64,000 nucleotides of DNA, taken from positions 5,766,001-5,830,000 of the forward strand of contig JAGUCH010000004.1 in the NCBI GenBank assembly GCA_019096065.1. The letters run 5' to 3'. The DNA comes from Paracyclopina nana. Its lineage: Eukaryota > Arthropoda > Copepoda > Cyclopoida > Cyclopettidae. The notes under the pieces were generated by a model. It saw only the letters and a list, made by a program, of their open reading frames with translations, searched no databases and was not told the DNA's origin. Positions 44,191-59,200 of this stretch are shown piece by piece. Numbering within the stretch: the first letter of the stretch is position 1; every line of letters starts with the position of its first letter. Made by a program: the position numbers and the translations under genes.

Positions 44191-46647
44191 GCCATTATGA
44201 AATGTTATTGATATGGTAATATGCGATGCACACAATACGCGGCCGCAACGCGTCGTGTGGTTTTTGTGCAATGATATCATCTAGCCTTGCAGCTAGCAGT
44301 TCTATTTATGTGCTGATGGTGGTGGGCGGCCACGCCTCCACCCGGAGAAAAAATGACTTTGCGCGAACATTAATTCTCGTTTATTAGTGCAATAAGCAAA
44401 ATGGATGTTCTAACAGCAGCCTCAACTCCTAGGAGGGAAATCAGTATGCTAATGAGGGGATTTCACAATGGGAGAACAAACTTGGGACAATGTGTACCCA
44501 ATATGATGATGGTTTTTCCAGCTGACTACTAAGGACTTTGAGAAAAAAATACTACTATGGCTAATTTGAAAGCAGAAAGTATTTAGAGAAGTAAAGGAGG
44601 GAAAAAGTATAAATAAAGAGCCATCAATCTTTTTTTCGGGTCATCCTCAGCTGTAGCAGCAAGTCCGACCAAAAACGAATGGAGTGGCAAAAGAAAGCTG
44701 TGTACATTGCAGGAAAAAGGGTTCTTTGTAGGCAATAAGAAAGGAGGATTATTGTGACTTGCCTGATAAGAGGGACCATTCATCCCACTTCTATGCTGCT
44801 GCTGCTACTGCTGCAGCAACAACAATAATTTGTTGCAAGCTACCATCTAAATCTCTGTTCATCATCCAAATGGAAGGGGAGTGGCCACTCACGCCCTTTT
44901 TGCCCTAAAACAGATGGCACTGCTCTCCGAAGAAAGTCAGATTTGCATATCATTTCATGGCGGTGGCACCAGCAAATGTGTTCATTCATTATTGCTGCTC
45001 CATTTTTTCATGTGGGAAGCCTTCCATGTGTCCAGATTTCACGAGTCTCTGCTCATGAATGACAAGAGATTCTTGACACATAAAATGGAAGAGGAAGAAA
45101 AAATGGGGAAGAAGAAGGGGGAACGCGTACCTCATACTAGCACAAAACCAAATCATCTTGAATGCCCCAATCATGTAGGCAATTCCAAAATTGCCCCTTG
45201 TATTTTGAATAAGGAAAGGAATACATGCAATACATGATCAGGGCATTTACCCATTTTCATTTTTAGTGGCAAAAATGCTTGAATCGCCTTTCTAGCCGAA
45301 GTCTTCCTCTGTTTTTTCATTTGGAAAGAATTAAAAGGAGAATATCTTTCTAGCGCAGATCGTGCTCCAAATGAGAAAGCAAGTTCGAGTTCGTGCTCAA
45401 GAGTGTTTGGGTAGCAATAAAGATAATGCCAGTTCGAATCATTCCTCGCATGGTTGGAGTCTGAAATACCCTTTCTTTCTAAAAGATGTGGCGCACAATA
45501 AATGAAGACATGTGCCATTGTGCAGAAAAAAAACCACCAAGAAGAGCGCCGCGCGTCCAATAATAAATGGAAAAGAATAGCTAGCAGCAGCCCACATATA
45601 TAGTATATACTATGCCACAAGAAATGTAGAGGAGCGGAAAATTCGCACACTAAACTTGAAATAGGACAGCCATAACCCAAACTGCATGAATAAAATGGCT
45701 TCTTCTCCCATATTACAATACCCCAACATGCTATTCGAGCAAGTACCAGAAAGGATGGCCATTTTTTCAAAAAAGGCAATAAAACCGTGATGGCATTTCT
45801 TTTGGGCACAATTAGGTCATTTTCCCTACGCACAGTGAGTCAAAAGGGGAATTAGGCAAGAATTTCAACTATTTGGTTGGAGAAGTCCAACCATGATTCA
45901 GAATTAACGCAGCTAATCCCACAATTAGTAAAGAGCTGGCTGGCCCAAAATTGATGATCTTTCCGCAACATTTGCTCAAACCTCAGATAATGGCAGCACC
46001 CCAATTTTTTGTCTATTGATGGTTGTAGTAGCATGGCAAATGGCTACTACATCATATCGCTCTGCCACCATCTGTCGTCACTTGTATCATATCCGAGGAG
46101 CAGTTCAGTACAATACGTAATGAACATAAAAATGTGAGAATCGGCGTTGCCGCTTCACACTTGCCACACAATATTCATCTTTTGCTGGAAAAAAAGAGTC
46201 AACATTTGAGCTTTGGCTCCATTTAGAAAGAGAGGCGCCGTGCTTTATAGCAGGCCAGGCTCCGATTGATTTTATGGCACATTCATTAGAGTTGCATGAA
46301 GTACGCAATGAGGTAAAGCAGATTTTTTGTTGCTTGGGCCAACAACAGTTCTATCATCTTCTTGTGCAAATCCAAAAATCCGAAAGTAATCCTTAAAATC
46401 CACCTCATCATTCTTTTCAAACAAAGACAGCCAACTAAAAGAAGGCTCATATGCTGCTTGGTAGTTGTAGGCCTTCCAGGTCAAGCGGGTTAATCCCGTA
46501 ATTGAAACATCCCTTAGCGATGCAGTTTTTAAATTTCCGCCAGACTCGGCTTCTCGTTTTAGCTCAATAATTAGGAAGAAACGCCAAAAAGTCCAATCAT
46601 TTAAATGACCCTAAGCACATCTGGCATCACTTTTTGCCCACTCTAAC

Positions 46648-46663
46648 GCAGCGCCACCTTGCG
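46648..46663 (-). promoter_or_regulatory. CTCF-like motif, reverse
   Basis: GCAGCGCCACCTTGCG is the exact reverse complement of the motif at 35555-35570. It lies about 500 bp upstream of the Pitx-b start codon. Together the two sites are convergent and enclose about 11.1 kb. Confidence 0.5.
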
Positions 46664-47160
46664 CCCAGGCAGCAAATTATAATTGCCTACATTACTTGAT
46701 GGGTGCCATAGTCGCATTGAGAGATGGAGGCCTGTCTGCATGGAATTGCCATGGAAAAAGAGCGAGAGATCAGCAAGGTATTTGGCAAGCGATTTTTCGT
46801 ACTCCATACCGTCATCCTCTCCTAAGCCCGATTTAGCAAGTGAATTTGGGCCGCCGTTTGCGCCGCTCCTCGGTCATCGGCAAGGAGCTTTTCAACGCGA
46901 ACGTCGTCGTCGCCATCGCTTCCTCCGCTTTTGGAGTGCACACGATCGGTCCGGATGATGGCGCGAGACTCCTCCCAACCCGCTGCTGCAGTAATCTACA
47001 CCGCTGCCGGACTTTCTTCTTGCTGAGCATTTTAGATTCGAGTTGGCAATCATTGGGATCACTGAGCAGCGGGGATTTCGGCTCAAATCCAGGTTAGCTC
47101 TTCAAAAAGCCACAAGAAGCATTAAGACCCGAAATCCAAGCAGTGATTACTTCATTCAGC

Positions 47161-50026
<2,866 letters not shown>

Positions 50027-50325
50027 ATCTCAGCCATCTTCGTCCTCCGAGGCCAGCGAGGTTGCGGGAGCCAGCCTCGGACGAATGTTCCAAAAGAAAA
50101 GCAGCTTTCACCTTCAGTTGAATACGTACACTATATACATAGAGTCGGAATTTATGTTGTACTACGTACGCGTTAATTTTTGAGTCACAATGCCATGATA
50201 TCCATGAATGATTTTAAAAACTGGAATAATAAAAAAATTAAAAAGTATGCTAAAGGAAGTTATAAAATTCCGCCAATCAGCTGGGAGTTAAAAATCTTGA
50301 GAGAAGTTCACCTTGATAAATCACC

Positions 50326-50637
50326 ATGAAGAAAAACATCTTTGGAGACATGCCTGCTACCCCAACCGGACCAAAGAGGACCGTGTTCATTCCGGACTTG
50401 ATGGGAGTCAACGAGAATGGCGAACATTATGGTGCCCAATTGCTGAATGCCCTCAAGAACTCGCCTTGGGCACTCGCTTTTGCAATTGTTGCTGGAATCG
50501 CCATCTTGGCTGGCGGCATCGCCTACTTTTATCGGGACCAAATTGCAAATCGGCTCGAGTCCTCGTCCGAATTGATCAGCGCCAGGATGGCTCAATATCG
50601 TGATCGCTTCTTTCGAAGGAGCGACAAGTCCGATTAA
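50326..50637 (+). CDS. Unrecognised 103-residue single-pass membrane protein
   Basis: Single-exon frame with an ATG start (50326) and an AATAAA at about 50646, just after the stop. One hydrophobic helix covers about residues 48-69 (WALAFAIVAGIAILAGGIAYFY). The N-terminal side is soluble with no signal peptide. The C-terminal tail is basic (RFFRRSDK). Small proteins of this kind occur in mitochondria and the ER, but nothing here fixes the compartment. It starts 300 bp after the Pitx-b stop and is convergent with the HMG gene. Confidence 0.65.
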   Translation: MKKNIFGDMPATPTGPKRTVFIPDLMGVNENGEHYGAQLLNALKNSPWALAFAIVAGIAILAGGIAYFYRDQIANRLESSSELISARMAQYRDRFFRRSDKSD

Positions 50638-50805
50638 GACCTGGAAATAAATATTAGGCCGTTGGCCGTTGCTCGGATCAAAAACTTCCAATTTATTCTA
50701 CGTTCATTATCACATATAGATTTTAATAATTTAGTCAATTTGGTCCAAAGTGGGAGGTTAAATGAATATTTTGAAATAATAAGATGGTACTAAAGGAATG
50801 ACGAG

Positions 50806-51186
50806 TTATTCAGATGCGTCCTCCTCGGATCCTTCTTCGGATTCCTCTTTTGTTGGGGCCTTTCGAGTTGACCGAGAAGCCGCTTTAGACCTGGGCTTGT
50901 TGGCCTTCATTTCTCCGCCGGCTTGAATAAAAGCTTCCTTTTCCTTCTCGAAACGCTCCTTGTCCTTGGCTGCGAGCTTTGTGAACTTCTCCTTATCCTT
51001 GCCTTCAACAGTTTTCCATTTTTGGCCGATGAGCTTGGCCACCTCGGTGACTCTCATTCCGGGGTTCTCCTTCATGATTTCTGGCCGGACGGAGGAGGCG
51101 AAGAGAAAGTACGCCGACTGGTTACGTTTGGGTGGAGCAGACAAGTCGACCTTGCCGGTCTTGGTTGAGGTTTTTGCGGGGGCCAT
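50806..51186 (-). CDS. Single-HMG-box chromatin protein
   Basis: Minus-strand single-exon frame of 126 residues from ATG 51186. A short basic N terminus leads into one HMG box (about residues 18-86), with PPKRNQSAYFLFASS, ENPGMRVTEVAKLIGQKWK and KEKFTKLAAKDKERFEKEKEAF. A basic linker (PRSKAASRSTRK) and an acidic Glu/Ser tail follow. One box plus a basic-acidic tail matches the HMG-D/NHP6 type of non-sequence-specific DNA-bending protein rather than the two-box HMGB1 form. It should act in the nucleus on nucleosomes. The frame extends upstream through a TTG, but the ATG at MAPAKTS is the natural start. Intronless; its 3' end faces the 50326 gene. Confidence 0.88.
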   Translation of the reverse strand: MAPAKTSTKTGKVDLSAPPKRNQSAYFLFASSVRPEIMKENPGMRVTEVAKLIGQKWKTVEGKDKEKFTKLAAKDKERFEKEKEAFIQAGGEMKANKPRSKAASRSTRKAPTKEESEEGSEEDASE

Positions 51187-51771
51187 TTCAGTAGAGTAGA
51201 AATATTTCTTTAGTCTACGGTTGGTACGTGCGTCTCCTGTGCAAGCTTGCGAAGGTTTAATTTTAAAATCCGGAAATGCTGAGAACCTTGCGCCCAAACT
51301 TAGGACTGACTTTAACCATTAAGCCACTCCACAGTCTAGCGCAATTAAGCCTCTTTTATAATTGTTGACACCAATTTTCCAATAGAATTTTCAATGAAAA
51401 AAATTTCGGTAGCTGAAATGGATCTTAAACAAGAAAATCCATAACATTTTTTCGCAAATGACAACGTTTTAATAGGCCCTATAAAAAACCGTTGAAAATC
51501 AACTCTTTTCGGGTAACGAATTAGCATTTTTAGGGCTATTTTTCATTTTTCATAAATTCTCAGTCGTCAGTACTCACTACTCAGCCGACTACCGAGCAGA
51601 AAGCTGAGACTATCGACTATCGAGTGTGGTCGTTCTGGAGTCCTAGTGAAAATTGAAGTGTAGTCTTCGAGCCTGATTTAGCCTCATAGTTGCATTAATC
51701 ACCTATTAAATTTCACATTTTAGTTTATCAGAGGAGTGAGGTCCCCGAAGATCCAATTTATCAGCCCCACG
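51187..51771. promoter_or_regulatory. Divergent promoter interval HMG / RS-rich gene
   Basis: 585 bp between two divergent starts. The part around 51565-51625 contains repeated (G)ACTACCGAG/CTATCGA-like words. No specific promoter element was defined. Confidence 0.4.
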
Positions 51772-52635
51772 ATGAGGGAGCATCGAGGCCGGATTAGATC
51801 GCCGAGTCCGGAACTTGTTCCCAGGTTTCGTGATAATTACCGCTACAGCAACAGACGAGGCTACTCTCCCACTTTCTCTGAAGATCGCCGACACAGTCGA
51901 TATCCAGACAGGTCTGAGTACCTAAGGCCGAGCGCCTATCATTATCACCATCATCATCATCACCGACGCGAATTTGAGTCTCGTCGGCGTCCGAGATCAC
52001 GAACGCCTGAGTATGCCCGTAGAGTGTACGAGGTGCGCAATGAGGAAAGCAGGTCTGCAAAAAAGCCCCGTTTAACACTCAAAAGACCCAGCTCATCTAA
52101 TAATCAGCCTCGTCGTCCCTTTGAAGATGGCGACGCGGATGATAAATCAAAAGAGATTGAATTTTCTTTGACATCAAAGAAAACCACTTCTTCTGCTACA
52201 TCGGCTCAGTTTTCTCCCCTATCAATTGTTGAACCCATAGTTGAAGATGTCATCAGTCAAGCCGTCGCTGCCATTTTGTATGATCCCCTCAAAGGTGAAC
52301 TTCGATGATATCAAGTTTATCTTAGTTGTTCAGTTTAATGCATTTCAGATCAAGAGGAGTATGATTCAATGATGGCCTTTTTCGCTAAAAGGATTCAAGC
52401 TGTCTGCCAATTAGAGCTAGGCGAAGCTTTCAAGCTAGCATCTGCTATGATCAAAGCCTGCAAAGAAGCTTTTCCACGCTTCGACCATGACCTACGCAGG
52501 CAATATGTTGAGGCTGAGGAGAATGATGAAATCGTTGTGATAAACAACAACCCCTTGGAGCTTTTCGGATTGCGCGAATCCCTTCACGCACAGCTGCGAA
52601 CAAGAGTGGCCAAAAAGGGCCCAAACTACAGGTAA
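51772..52635 (+). CDS. Unrecognised RS/RD-rich nuclear-type protein
   Basis: Two exons, 51772-52294 and 52349-52635 (54-bp intron, phase 1), give 269 residues. The N-terminal half is rich in Arg, Ser, Tyr and Pro, with a six-His run and SRTPEY/RSPSPE words, resembling splicing-associated RS proteins. A basic KKPRLTLKRP segment could be a nuclear signal. The C-terminal half (PLSIVEPIVEDVISQAVAAILYDP onward) is helical and not low-complexity, suggesting a folded domain I cannot name. The ATG at 51772 is the first in frame; a GTG upstream was discounted. The stop TAA overlaps a donor-like ACAG/GTAACA, so the gene may continue into further exons. Confidence 0.6.
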
Positions 52636-55603
52636 CAGTAGTAATCTTAGTTTCTTTCAACTTCTTCTTTTGATGAAGGCCTTTCTTTTTTCCCCCGCGT
52701 GCTCCAAAAAGGTTCTCCGAAATCGTTGATTTGATTCTATGCTATTTCTCATCGAAGAAGTAAAATACTGCAAGCAGTAAGTACTTCTTTTTCACGCTGC
52801 GTGCTCTCAAAATTGCCCTCTATGTTATCATTATTGGCTGTGCAAAGTACTGCTATATAAAGTAAAATATTGCAAGTGCCCTACATGCTTTAAAGTGGCC
52901 TTTGCTATTATTGGCTGTGTGCAAAAGATATAAAGCTGTCACTCTCACAACTTTGGTTGAGACAGTCTGTATGGAAAATCGATAATTTACTTTCATTACC
53001 CTTGAGGCCTTCTCGTGATGCTTCTGGTTGACTTGCTTGACGCGGTTGGATGGTTGACTGCTTGCCTGTCACATCTGCTCCCTAGAATATATTGGTCTTT
53101 GTGGCAATAAAGGGCTTCGTTGGAGGCCTTGTTGACCCGAGGCCTCTGTATTAATTTTCCCAGCGACCGCCAAAGATTCATAATCCGCCCTTGTAGTTTT
53201 CGCCAACTTTTCCTGCTCTGTAACGTGATAAAAACCATTAAAGGCCAGAAAGTTTCTTTGGCTCGTGAGACTTTGTTTGAACGAAAGATATACTTTTTTA
53301 AGCCGACTGGATAACTTTCCCCGTTCGTTCCTTCCTTTTGAGGGGATTAGAAATGTATCCTTCTCCTTTTCTTGGGTAAACATTTTTCCTGCTTTAAATT
53401 GCTTTGAGGCAACTTTTCTCCCCTAAGGTTGCTGGCCATGGCATTAAGCTACTACGTGGATAGGTTCTTTCTTTTTAATAACGTTGTCGTTGGCAGATGG
53501 CTCCTCGTACTTTTAACCTGAGTTATGAGCTGCATTTTTCACGTACTACCGAGATTCCTGGATTCGAGAGCTGATTCAAAAGAATTCAGTCTCAAAACTG
53601 TACCGCGGATTGTAAAGGCATGCCTTCTTTTCCATTAATCTTCGTAGTCGAGTTTGCTTGTAATCGGATAGGACTGTCATAGCTCATGCTAAGCAAACAT
53701 GCCTCAAGATTCTACCATGTCGAAAGCACATGGCACGGAAAGCTGCCATCGCACACACACTGGGCGACTCCTAAACTCAATGGAAACTTTACTGCAACAT
53801 GAATTTCTTCATTAATTAATTCCGGGCAACCATTTGGAATGCAATTGAAAAAAAATCTCTATAAATGTCGTCTCAAAGCTGTCATGGCAAAGAAAAGCAC
53901 ATTTCTTGGCAATTTCCCATGTGCGAAGCCATATATCTTGTTCGCCAACTACAATCGATTGCTGAAAAATGATGAATGGAGGATACACTTTTGTCGTATG
54001 ATAATAATGCTTTTTTCCATCATCAACGCGGCTATGACGACGTCTCTTGGGAGAGGAGCCAACGCAACAGCAGCAGGGGATCTACTGGGCGTTATGAAAG
54101 TGAATATATATAATGAAGACCTGTGAGAGGGAGCGAGCCCGGGGAGTAAAGGCCAATATTGTGCCATTGACTTAATGACTTGACAGTCCCTGGGAATCAA
54201 GCCAGATGTGTACTGTGTTGCCACCATCTCTATTGCCAAGTAATACCTTTCACTATTATTCACCAGCCTCGATGATGACGCAAGAATGCCACATTTTTCC
54301 TCGCCTAGGTTATGCAAAGCATTGATGATTTTTTTCTCCTCAGCTCAGCAACTTCCATATTACTAGTAATATCATCCGCTGTGCCTCTTGGGAGCTCAAG
54401 TGGCTCTTTTTGGGGTACTCTGTGTAACTGTGTAAGCTCGCATCATCGCCTAAGAGATCAGATGGGTGATTATGCTCGTGAGTGCATCAAGATCTTGCCG
54501 CTGATAGAGAGGACTTGCTTCATGTCTTCCTTGCAATTATCTGCTTAGAAAGCTCTTGCGTTCGTTGAACATTAACATCTGCCGTTTTTTGCTACACTTA
54601 TCGTATTGCGTCAAGAGCAGACGTGGTCGCCCTAATTGCTCCCGTTTTATCGCGCGTGTATTTTAAGCCTTCTTCTGGAGCAATTGGGTCCAAGGCTATT
54701 AAATAAATGACCCTTGCCCATGTCTCGTGGTCCTAAACAAGAAACTTTATCCGGGATAACTTTTAGGTGCTGCTTTTAAACTTTCTTGAAAGTTGAAAGA
54801 AACCCACACTGTCGAGCTTTCCCTCCTTTTATACCATATTGCACGAAATTATCTGCCAATCGCTATTACAATTTAGGCCCTTATATTTTTTCAATGTTGC
54901 ATGCGGGTGGAGGAATTTGCCATTGCCATTTTGCAAGGGACATCCTCGCGGTGTTTTATGGTTTTCATTCCTAGACACTTTGAAATAATGTACCATCTTC
55001 TGCAATGGCTTAAACGGATGAAACAGTGAAGTCGTAAAAGTTAGTAAAAGTAGGTTTTCTCATACATAGCACCAAGATGTGTGTATTGCTTCAAGAGGGT
55101 ACTTGTAGCGCAAAATGCCGTTAATGCTGAGCTATTTACGCGTTATAGCTGTACTAGTCCAAACCAGATGGCGAGTAGATTCGTATTACCTTTTGGTAGA
55201 GCCAAGGGCTTTTCGACCAATTTTCGCCCAGGCCTTTAGAACAAAAATGTGCTGAACGTACACTGCGTTGAGGGCTTTTCTGAGGTGCTCAAGCTAAAGC
55301 CTATAAATTGGGAAAACACTCAAAAAGCCTTTCAAAGAGTTTTTAAAAAACGTCAACCTTTCAAGCCATTTCGCCGACGTTATCGCCTTAAATCCTTATT
55401 CCAATGCGCATTCTCTCCGGAATCAATCTGATATTACACACTTTTATGTTCTTTCATCAACTCCAGCTCTATAATATGAAAGGGAGAGAAGCGCGGTGCG
55501 TAGCAAAGTTTCTTCTGGTTCTTGGGCGCAAACTTGCTTCAGTCCAGCTTGAGAAAGCATCATGAAAGCAGAGTAATACGCCAGAAAAGCTACGAGTATA
55601 AAA
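52636..55603. other. Intergenic region without recognised genes
   Basis: About 3 kb of AT-rich DNA. It holds one diverged direct repeat (52759-52935) and only short open frames without domains. Some of the left part may be the 3' UTR or further exons of the RS-rich gene. Confidence 0.5.
52759..52935. repeat. Diverged ~100-bp direct duplication
   Basis: AGTAAAATA(C/T)TGCAAG recurs at 52759 and 52861, and ATTATTGGCTGTG(TG)CAAA at about 52831 and 52907. The two copies show unequal internal spacing. Confidence 0.6.
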
Positions 55604-55939
55604 ATGTGGCCAACACTTGTCATCGTGAGTGTCACCTTGATCCAACATGTGCAATGCTTGGGCAAGTACAAACACACCAATACCAATGTGGAAAATAAGG
55701 AGAGCTCGAGCGGTTTTCAACTGTCAGATAGCTCTAATTACAACCTGTCATTTGAGACCTTGGCTGCCGCCTTGATCATTGGACTTTTCGCCATTTTCAT
55801 CGTGGTGTACACAGTTTGCCTTCAATGCTGCTGGAGTAATCGAAGATGCCCTTGGTTTCTGGGCAAAGAAGATGATGTGGCCAAGGACAAGTTCTCCTTT
55901 TGCCCTTGTGTGAAATCCCTGCAAAGTCCTGACAGCTGA
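55604..55939 (+). CDS. Small type I membrane protein, possible readthrough
   Basis: A 111-residue frame. It starts with a clear signal peptide (MWPTLVIVSVTLIQHVQC). A short Asn/Ser-rich ectodomain with N-glycosylation-type sites follows, then one membrane helix (LAAALIIGLFAIFIVVYTVCLQ) and a cysteine-rich cytosolic start (CCWSNRRCPWF, FCPC). I do not recognise the family. The stop is TGA at 55937-55939. The same frame stays open for 86 more codons to a second TGA at 56198-56200. A poly(A) signal AATAAA follows at 56275-56280, so one transcript would hold both parts. Either the gene ends here, or the tail is reached by readthrough, or the TGA is a lesion. Confidence 0.65.
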   Translation: MWPTLVIVSVTLIQHVQCLGKYKHTNTNVENKESSSGFQLSDSSNYNLSFETLAAALIIGLFAIFIVVYTVCLQCCWSNRRCPWFLGKEDDVAKDKFSFCPCVKSLQSPDS

Positions 55940-56200
55940 CATGAGGCCCCCTACAATGTAGAAATGTTGTCAAGTACCAGCATCGTTCAAGATCCAGAGG
56001 CTGGCTTGAATTGGGAAGATCCCCTGGCGCTTGTTTTTGTCAACATGAATGTTCAAGTGATCGTTTGCGATTGTGGCAAAGCTTACAAGATGTCACCAGA
56101 ATTGGCACGCAAGTTTTACGCAAGTAAAAAAGAACTGGTAATCGCATCGTCACCTCAAGGCTTGAAAAAACAGTTCGCTGATGTAACACTCAGATACTGA
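55940..56200 (+). CDS. In-frame extension after the TGA
   Basis: 86 codons in the same frame as the membrane protein, beginning directly after its TGA, with an internal ATG at 55964 (78 codons). The composition is protein-like, with VFVNMNVQVIVCDCGKAYKM and LARKFYASKKELVIAS. It could be a C-terminal readthrough domain, a separate short downstream ORF or remnant coding sequence. No convincing intron removes the TGA; the only acceptor-like AG nearby would need an intron below the usual 54-bp minimum or the loss of good coding sequence. Confidence 0.4.
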   Translation, partial: HEAPYNVEMLSSTSIVQDPEAGLNWEDPLALVFVNMNVQVIVCDCGKAYKMSPELARKFYASKKELVIASSPQGLKKQFADVTLRY

Positions 56201-56274
56201 CGACTCCTTTTTTTGCTTATTTTCCATTGAATGTGAAGATTGATGGTTGTGCTTCTCGGTAAATGTTGCGAAGA

Positions 56275-56280
56275 AATAAA
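56275..56280 (+). terminator. Poly(A) signal after the readthrough candidate
   Basis: AATAAA 75 bp after the second TGA. Confidence 0.65.
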
Positions 56281-59200
56281 TAATTTTCTAAATAGCGTCA
56301 AATCTGCAGCCCTTTGTTTACTCTTCCGCTTCCGCCACGTGCTCACCTTCTTATTTTAAATGTTAGTAGCTTTTTTTGCTGCCATTTGTAGCTTACGTAA
56401 TATTTTCTTGTGTATTGACGATGTTGGTGGTGTAAGGTTTCTCTGACAATTGTTGTCTAGATCAAATATCTCTCTTGGCTTTACAATTGCGGCCTTTTCA
56501 TCCAATGCCGGCTTCAATGAGAAAAACCTAAGGAAATCCGGCGCACTCAATTGATGGAAGCCGACGTAATGACATTCATTTCCGGATAAATGTAGGGAAT
56601 TCTTGACACACAAAACCACCACATTATTTGGATAGATTTCAGCATGAGGCCTGGGAAAAAGGAAAGCATGCAAAATGGGTGGCAAGCTAGACATTTTATG
56701 AGGTCATAAAAATCATCCTGGCTGTGAATCAAGATTGGAAGGCCACAAAACGCCCCATAGAAGCCATAAAAAGCGCCGTTTTAGAGGCCTCACATCTGCT
56801 GCTGTTGCTGCTGCTGAGGTTAAGGCCAAGAAAACCACAGAGCATTCTTTCCCGAATGGTATTCAAGCAACAAAAGGAGCCGCATAGCCGAGTCTGGCTT
56901 TTGTTGAAAAAGAACAGCATTATTAATTTGATTAATTTTCATGGAGCTCATCATCATCTTGTAGTGCAATGGCATTATTCTCTGTAAAAATATTCCAAAC
57001 TTCCTTGATTTTCACTGGAGGATCTCAAAGAGTGCAATTCTTGTGGAAAAGGCAGTTAAAAAGGAGTTTTCTCGCTTCTGCTACATATCTACGAACTAGT
57101 ATGCTAGCAAAAAAGTTTTTTATTGCAAAAGTTGACAAACATTTATTGCCTCGCGCAATTTATGACCTTATAAACTGCTGGAAGGAGCAAGCTTCTGCTG
57201 CATTCTTTGCCACGCATTTGAAATCTTGGCTTTTCATCATTTTATTATTACTAAGCTGACTTAGAGCACATTGATGGTCTTCAATCAAGGCCAAAAACGA
57301 CTTAGATCGATTCCCGCCTGCTGCTAAGGCAAGAAGAGCCCCGTGATTGATGAACCCCTGAGGGCTTGGCCTTCAGCCTTACAACTGACAAGAAACGAGT
57401 CTGGCTCTTCTCTCATATAAGAAAAAAAGGGGTGAAAAAAGGCTCCAGAGATTCCATAATGATCCTGAATGCCGCGCTGCCAAAACTGCATTCCTGGTTC
57501 CTTCATTGTAACCTGATGCACATAAGGTAGCATATAAAGCAACTGAACATACAACTTTATACCATTTTCCCCTTTCTGGTTCAGTCTGAGAAGAAATTCC
57601 AAATGCCTGGGAAAGCCCCCTTTTCATGCCTATAATCCCCTCCCTCTTTATCTATAATGTATTCAGGAAGGGAAACGCAAACTGCATTGATAATTATATT
57701 CCTCACGAGGATGATCAGCCTATATGGTAAGCTTGCTCCTTAAAAAACTGTAGCATATGATATAATTTTTGTCAGCAAAGATGCAAAGATAAAATGCACC
57801 AGGCAAAAAAAAGCCATGAAGTTTCGGCCCAGATTTCGTTCCCAAAATGGCGAAAAAAGTTTTTGCATAGCCTTGGCAGCAGAGTTTGCACTCGCGAAAA
57901 GCCACCAAAAACTTTGGCTCTAACTATACACACATAGTACACCGACCATCTACCACATGGTGTAGCATAAAGTTTGCTGCTGCTGCTTCAGGCAGCGGCA
58001 AAAATAAGGATTCATTACAACAAAGCCCAGCCAAGTTTATACCAGAGAAGTAGTATATAAACTTTTTCCTTATCCCCGCTGATACCAGAGAGCCATCCGA
58101 GTTTCACGTCCTATATGAAGTGAGCTGCTAGGCTGGATTTTGTGAAAAGGCATCTCCTCCTTATTTTGCTGGGCCTTCCCATAAACTTTCATCTCGACTG
58201 GACACTTTGAAAGCGTGGATCTCGCAGCACTTTAAAAGCCTAGTGAACCTAATGCAAAATGGTTTTGCATTTCTAAAAAGCCCTGGCTGCTGCTGCTGCT
58301 CGGTGCTTTCAGTGGAATCCGATTTCCCTATGGGAATTATTCGAAGTCTATGCAAAATACATGCGACTACATATACATTGCTTCTGCTACATTTGACATT
58401 CTTCCCTTGTATATTGAAAGTCATGAATATTCCACCTAAAGTGCTAGTAACTTCTAGCATCATTTACTGTCTGCTTTTTTACTTTAGCTTTCTCTATGCA
58501 TGCTTGGAAAAAGGCTCCAGTTTTGTAGTTTTTGCCATAATAGGCTTTCTGGAGGCAAAAAACCGAGTTGATTTTCTTGTTTTTTCTGATGGACATTTTG
58601 GCAGAGCAACTTTTTGTACACTTTGCTGAAAGGGCTGTATGTGCAGGATAAATTGCCTAGGGGAAAAGATTTCACCTTGAAAGCAATTTACTCTGCTATT
58701 CTTTGCAATCACTTTTAATTAGGGAATTCTATGCCACTTCATGCTGCATAAAGCTCTTTTGCCATTTAAATGGGTGGAAAAGAATGAGAATGAGCTTACC
58801 AAATGTAGTCAGATCACGAAGTAAAGCTTGGGAACGCTAGATATGGTGTACCCAATACTAATGCAGCATGGTGTAAATACATTTGGTAACCCAATCTTCT
58901 GTTGGGTTATTTGGCGCATTTCTTCAAAAACATGAATCTCAAAAGGCATAAGGGAGAGTAGGAAAAGGTATTTTTTCGTATTTTGGTACATGTGGTAATA
59001 TACTATTGTGAGGATGCACAGAAATAACCTCAATTTTCTCCTCTTGCAAGTTCCAAGGCAACATTTTTGCCTGTCGACATTCTGATGATGATGTAAGCAG
59101 AGATGACAAAATTGGCTTTGACATTCCCCTCAAATTGGATGAACTGGGATTTTGACTGTGGTCTCACTCTGGAATATGGCAGAATTATGAAAAAAGGTCC

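Larger units (their letters stand above)
33816..47160. other. 13.3-kb gene-free interval between the two Pitx genes
   Basis: No credible coding gene was found. The interval lies between divergent Pitx starts, so both promoters and probably shared enhancers are here. The proximal Pitx-a side has a GA-rich run (about 34258-34280) and a GC-box palindrome (CCCCTTGAATGGGCGG, 34337-34352). The proximal Pitx-b side (46840-47150) is GC-rich and is likely its 5' UTR exon. Between them are several inverted-repeat elements (36.1-40.4 kb), four CTCF-like motifs and simple repeats such as (CG)n at 44175, (GT)n at about 43447 and CTG/CTA repeats at about 44793. Confidence 0.6.

Noticed and set aside
45432-45446. 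AGTTCGAATC-like tRNA T-loop word
   Set aside because: No acceptor stem, anticodon arm or second promoter box at the right spacing. Not a tRNA.
45171-45833. 220-codon minus-strand frame in the Pitx gap
   Set aside because: Long but with no domain, signal, splice or poly(A) support. Cys/Phe/His-rich composition is typical of non-coding AT-rich DNA read by chance.
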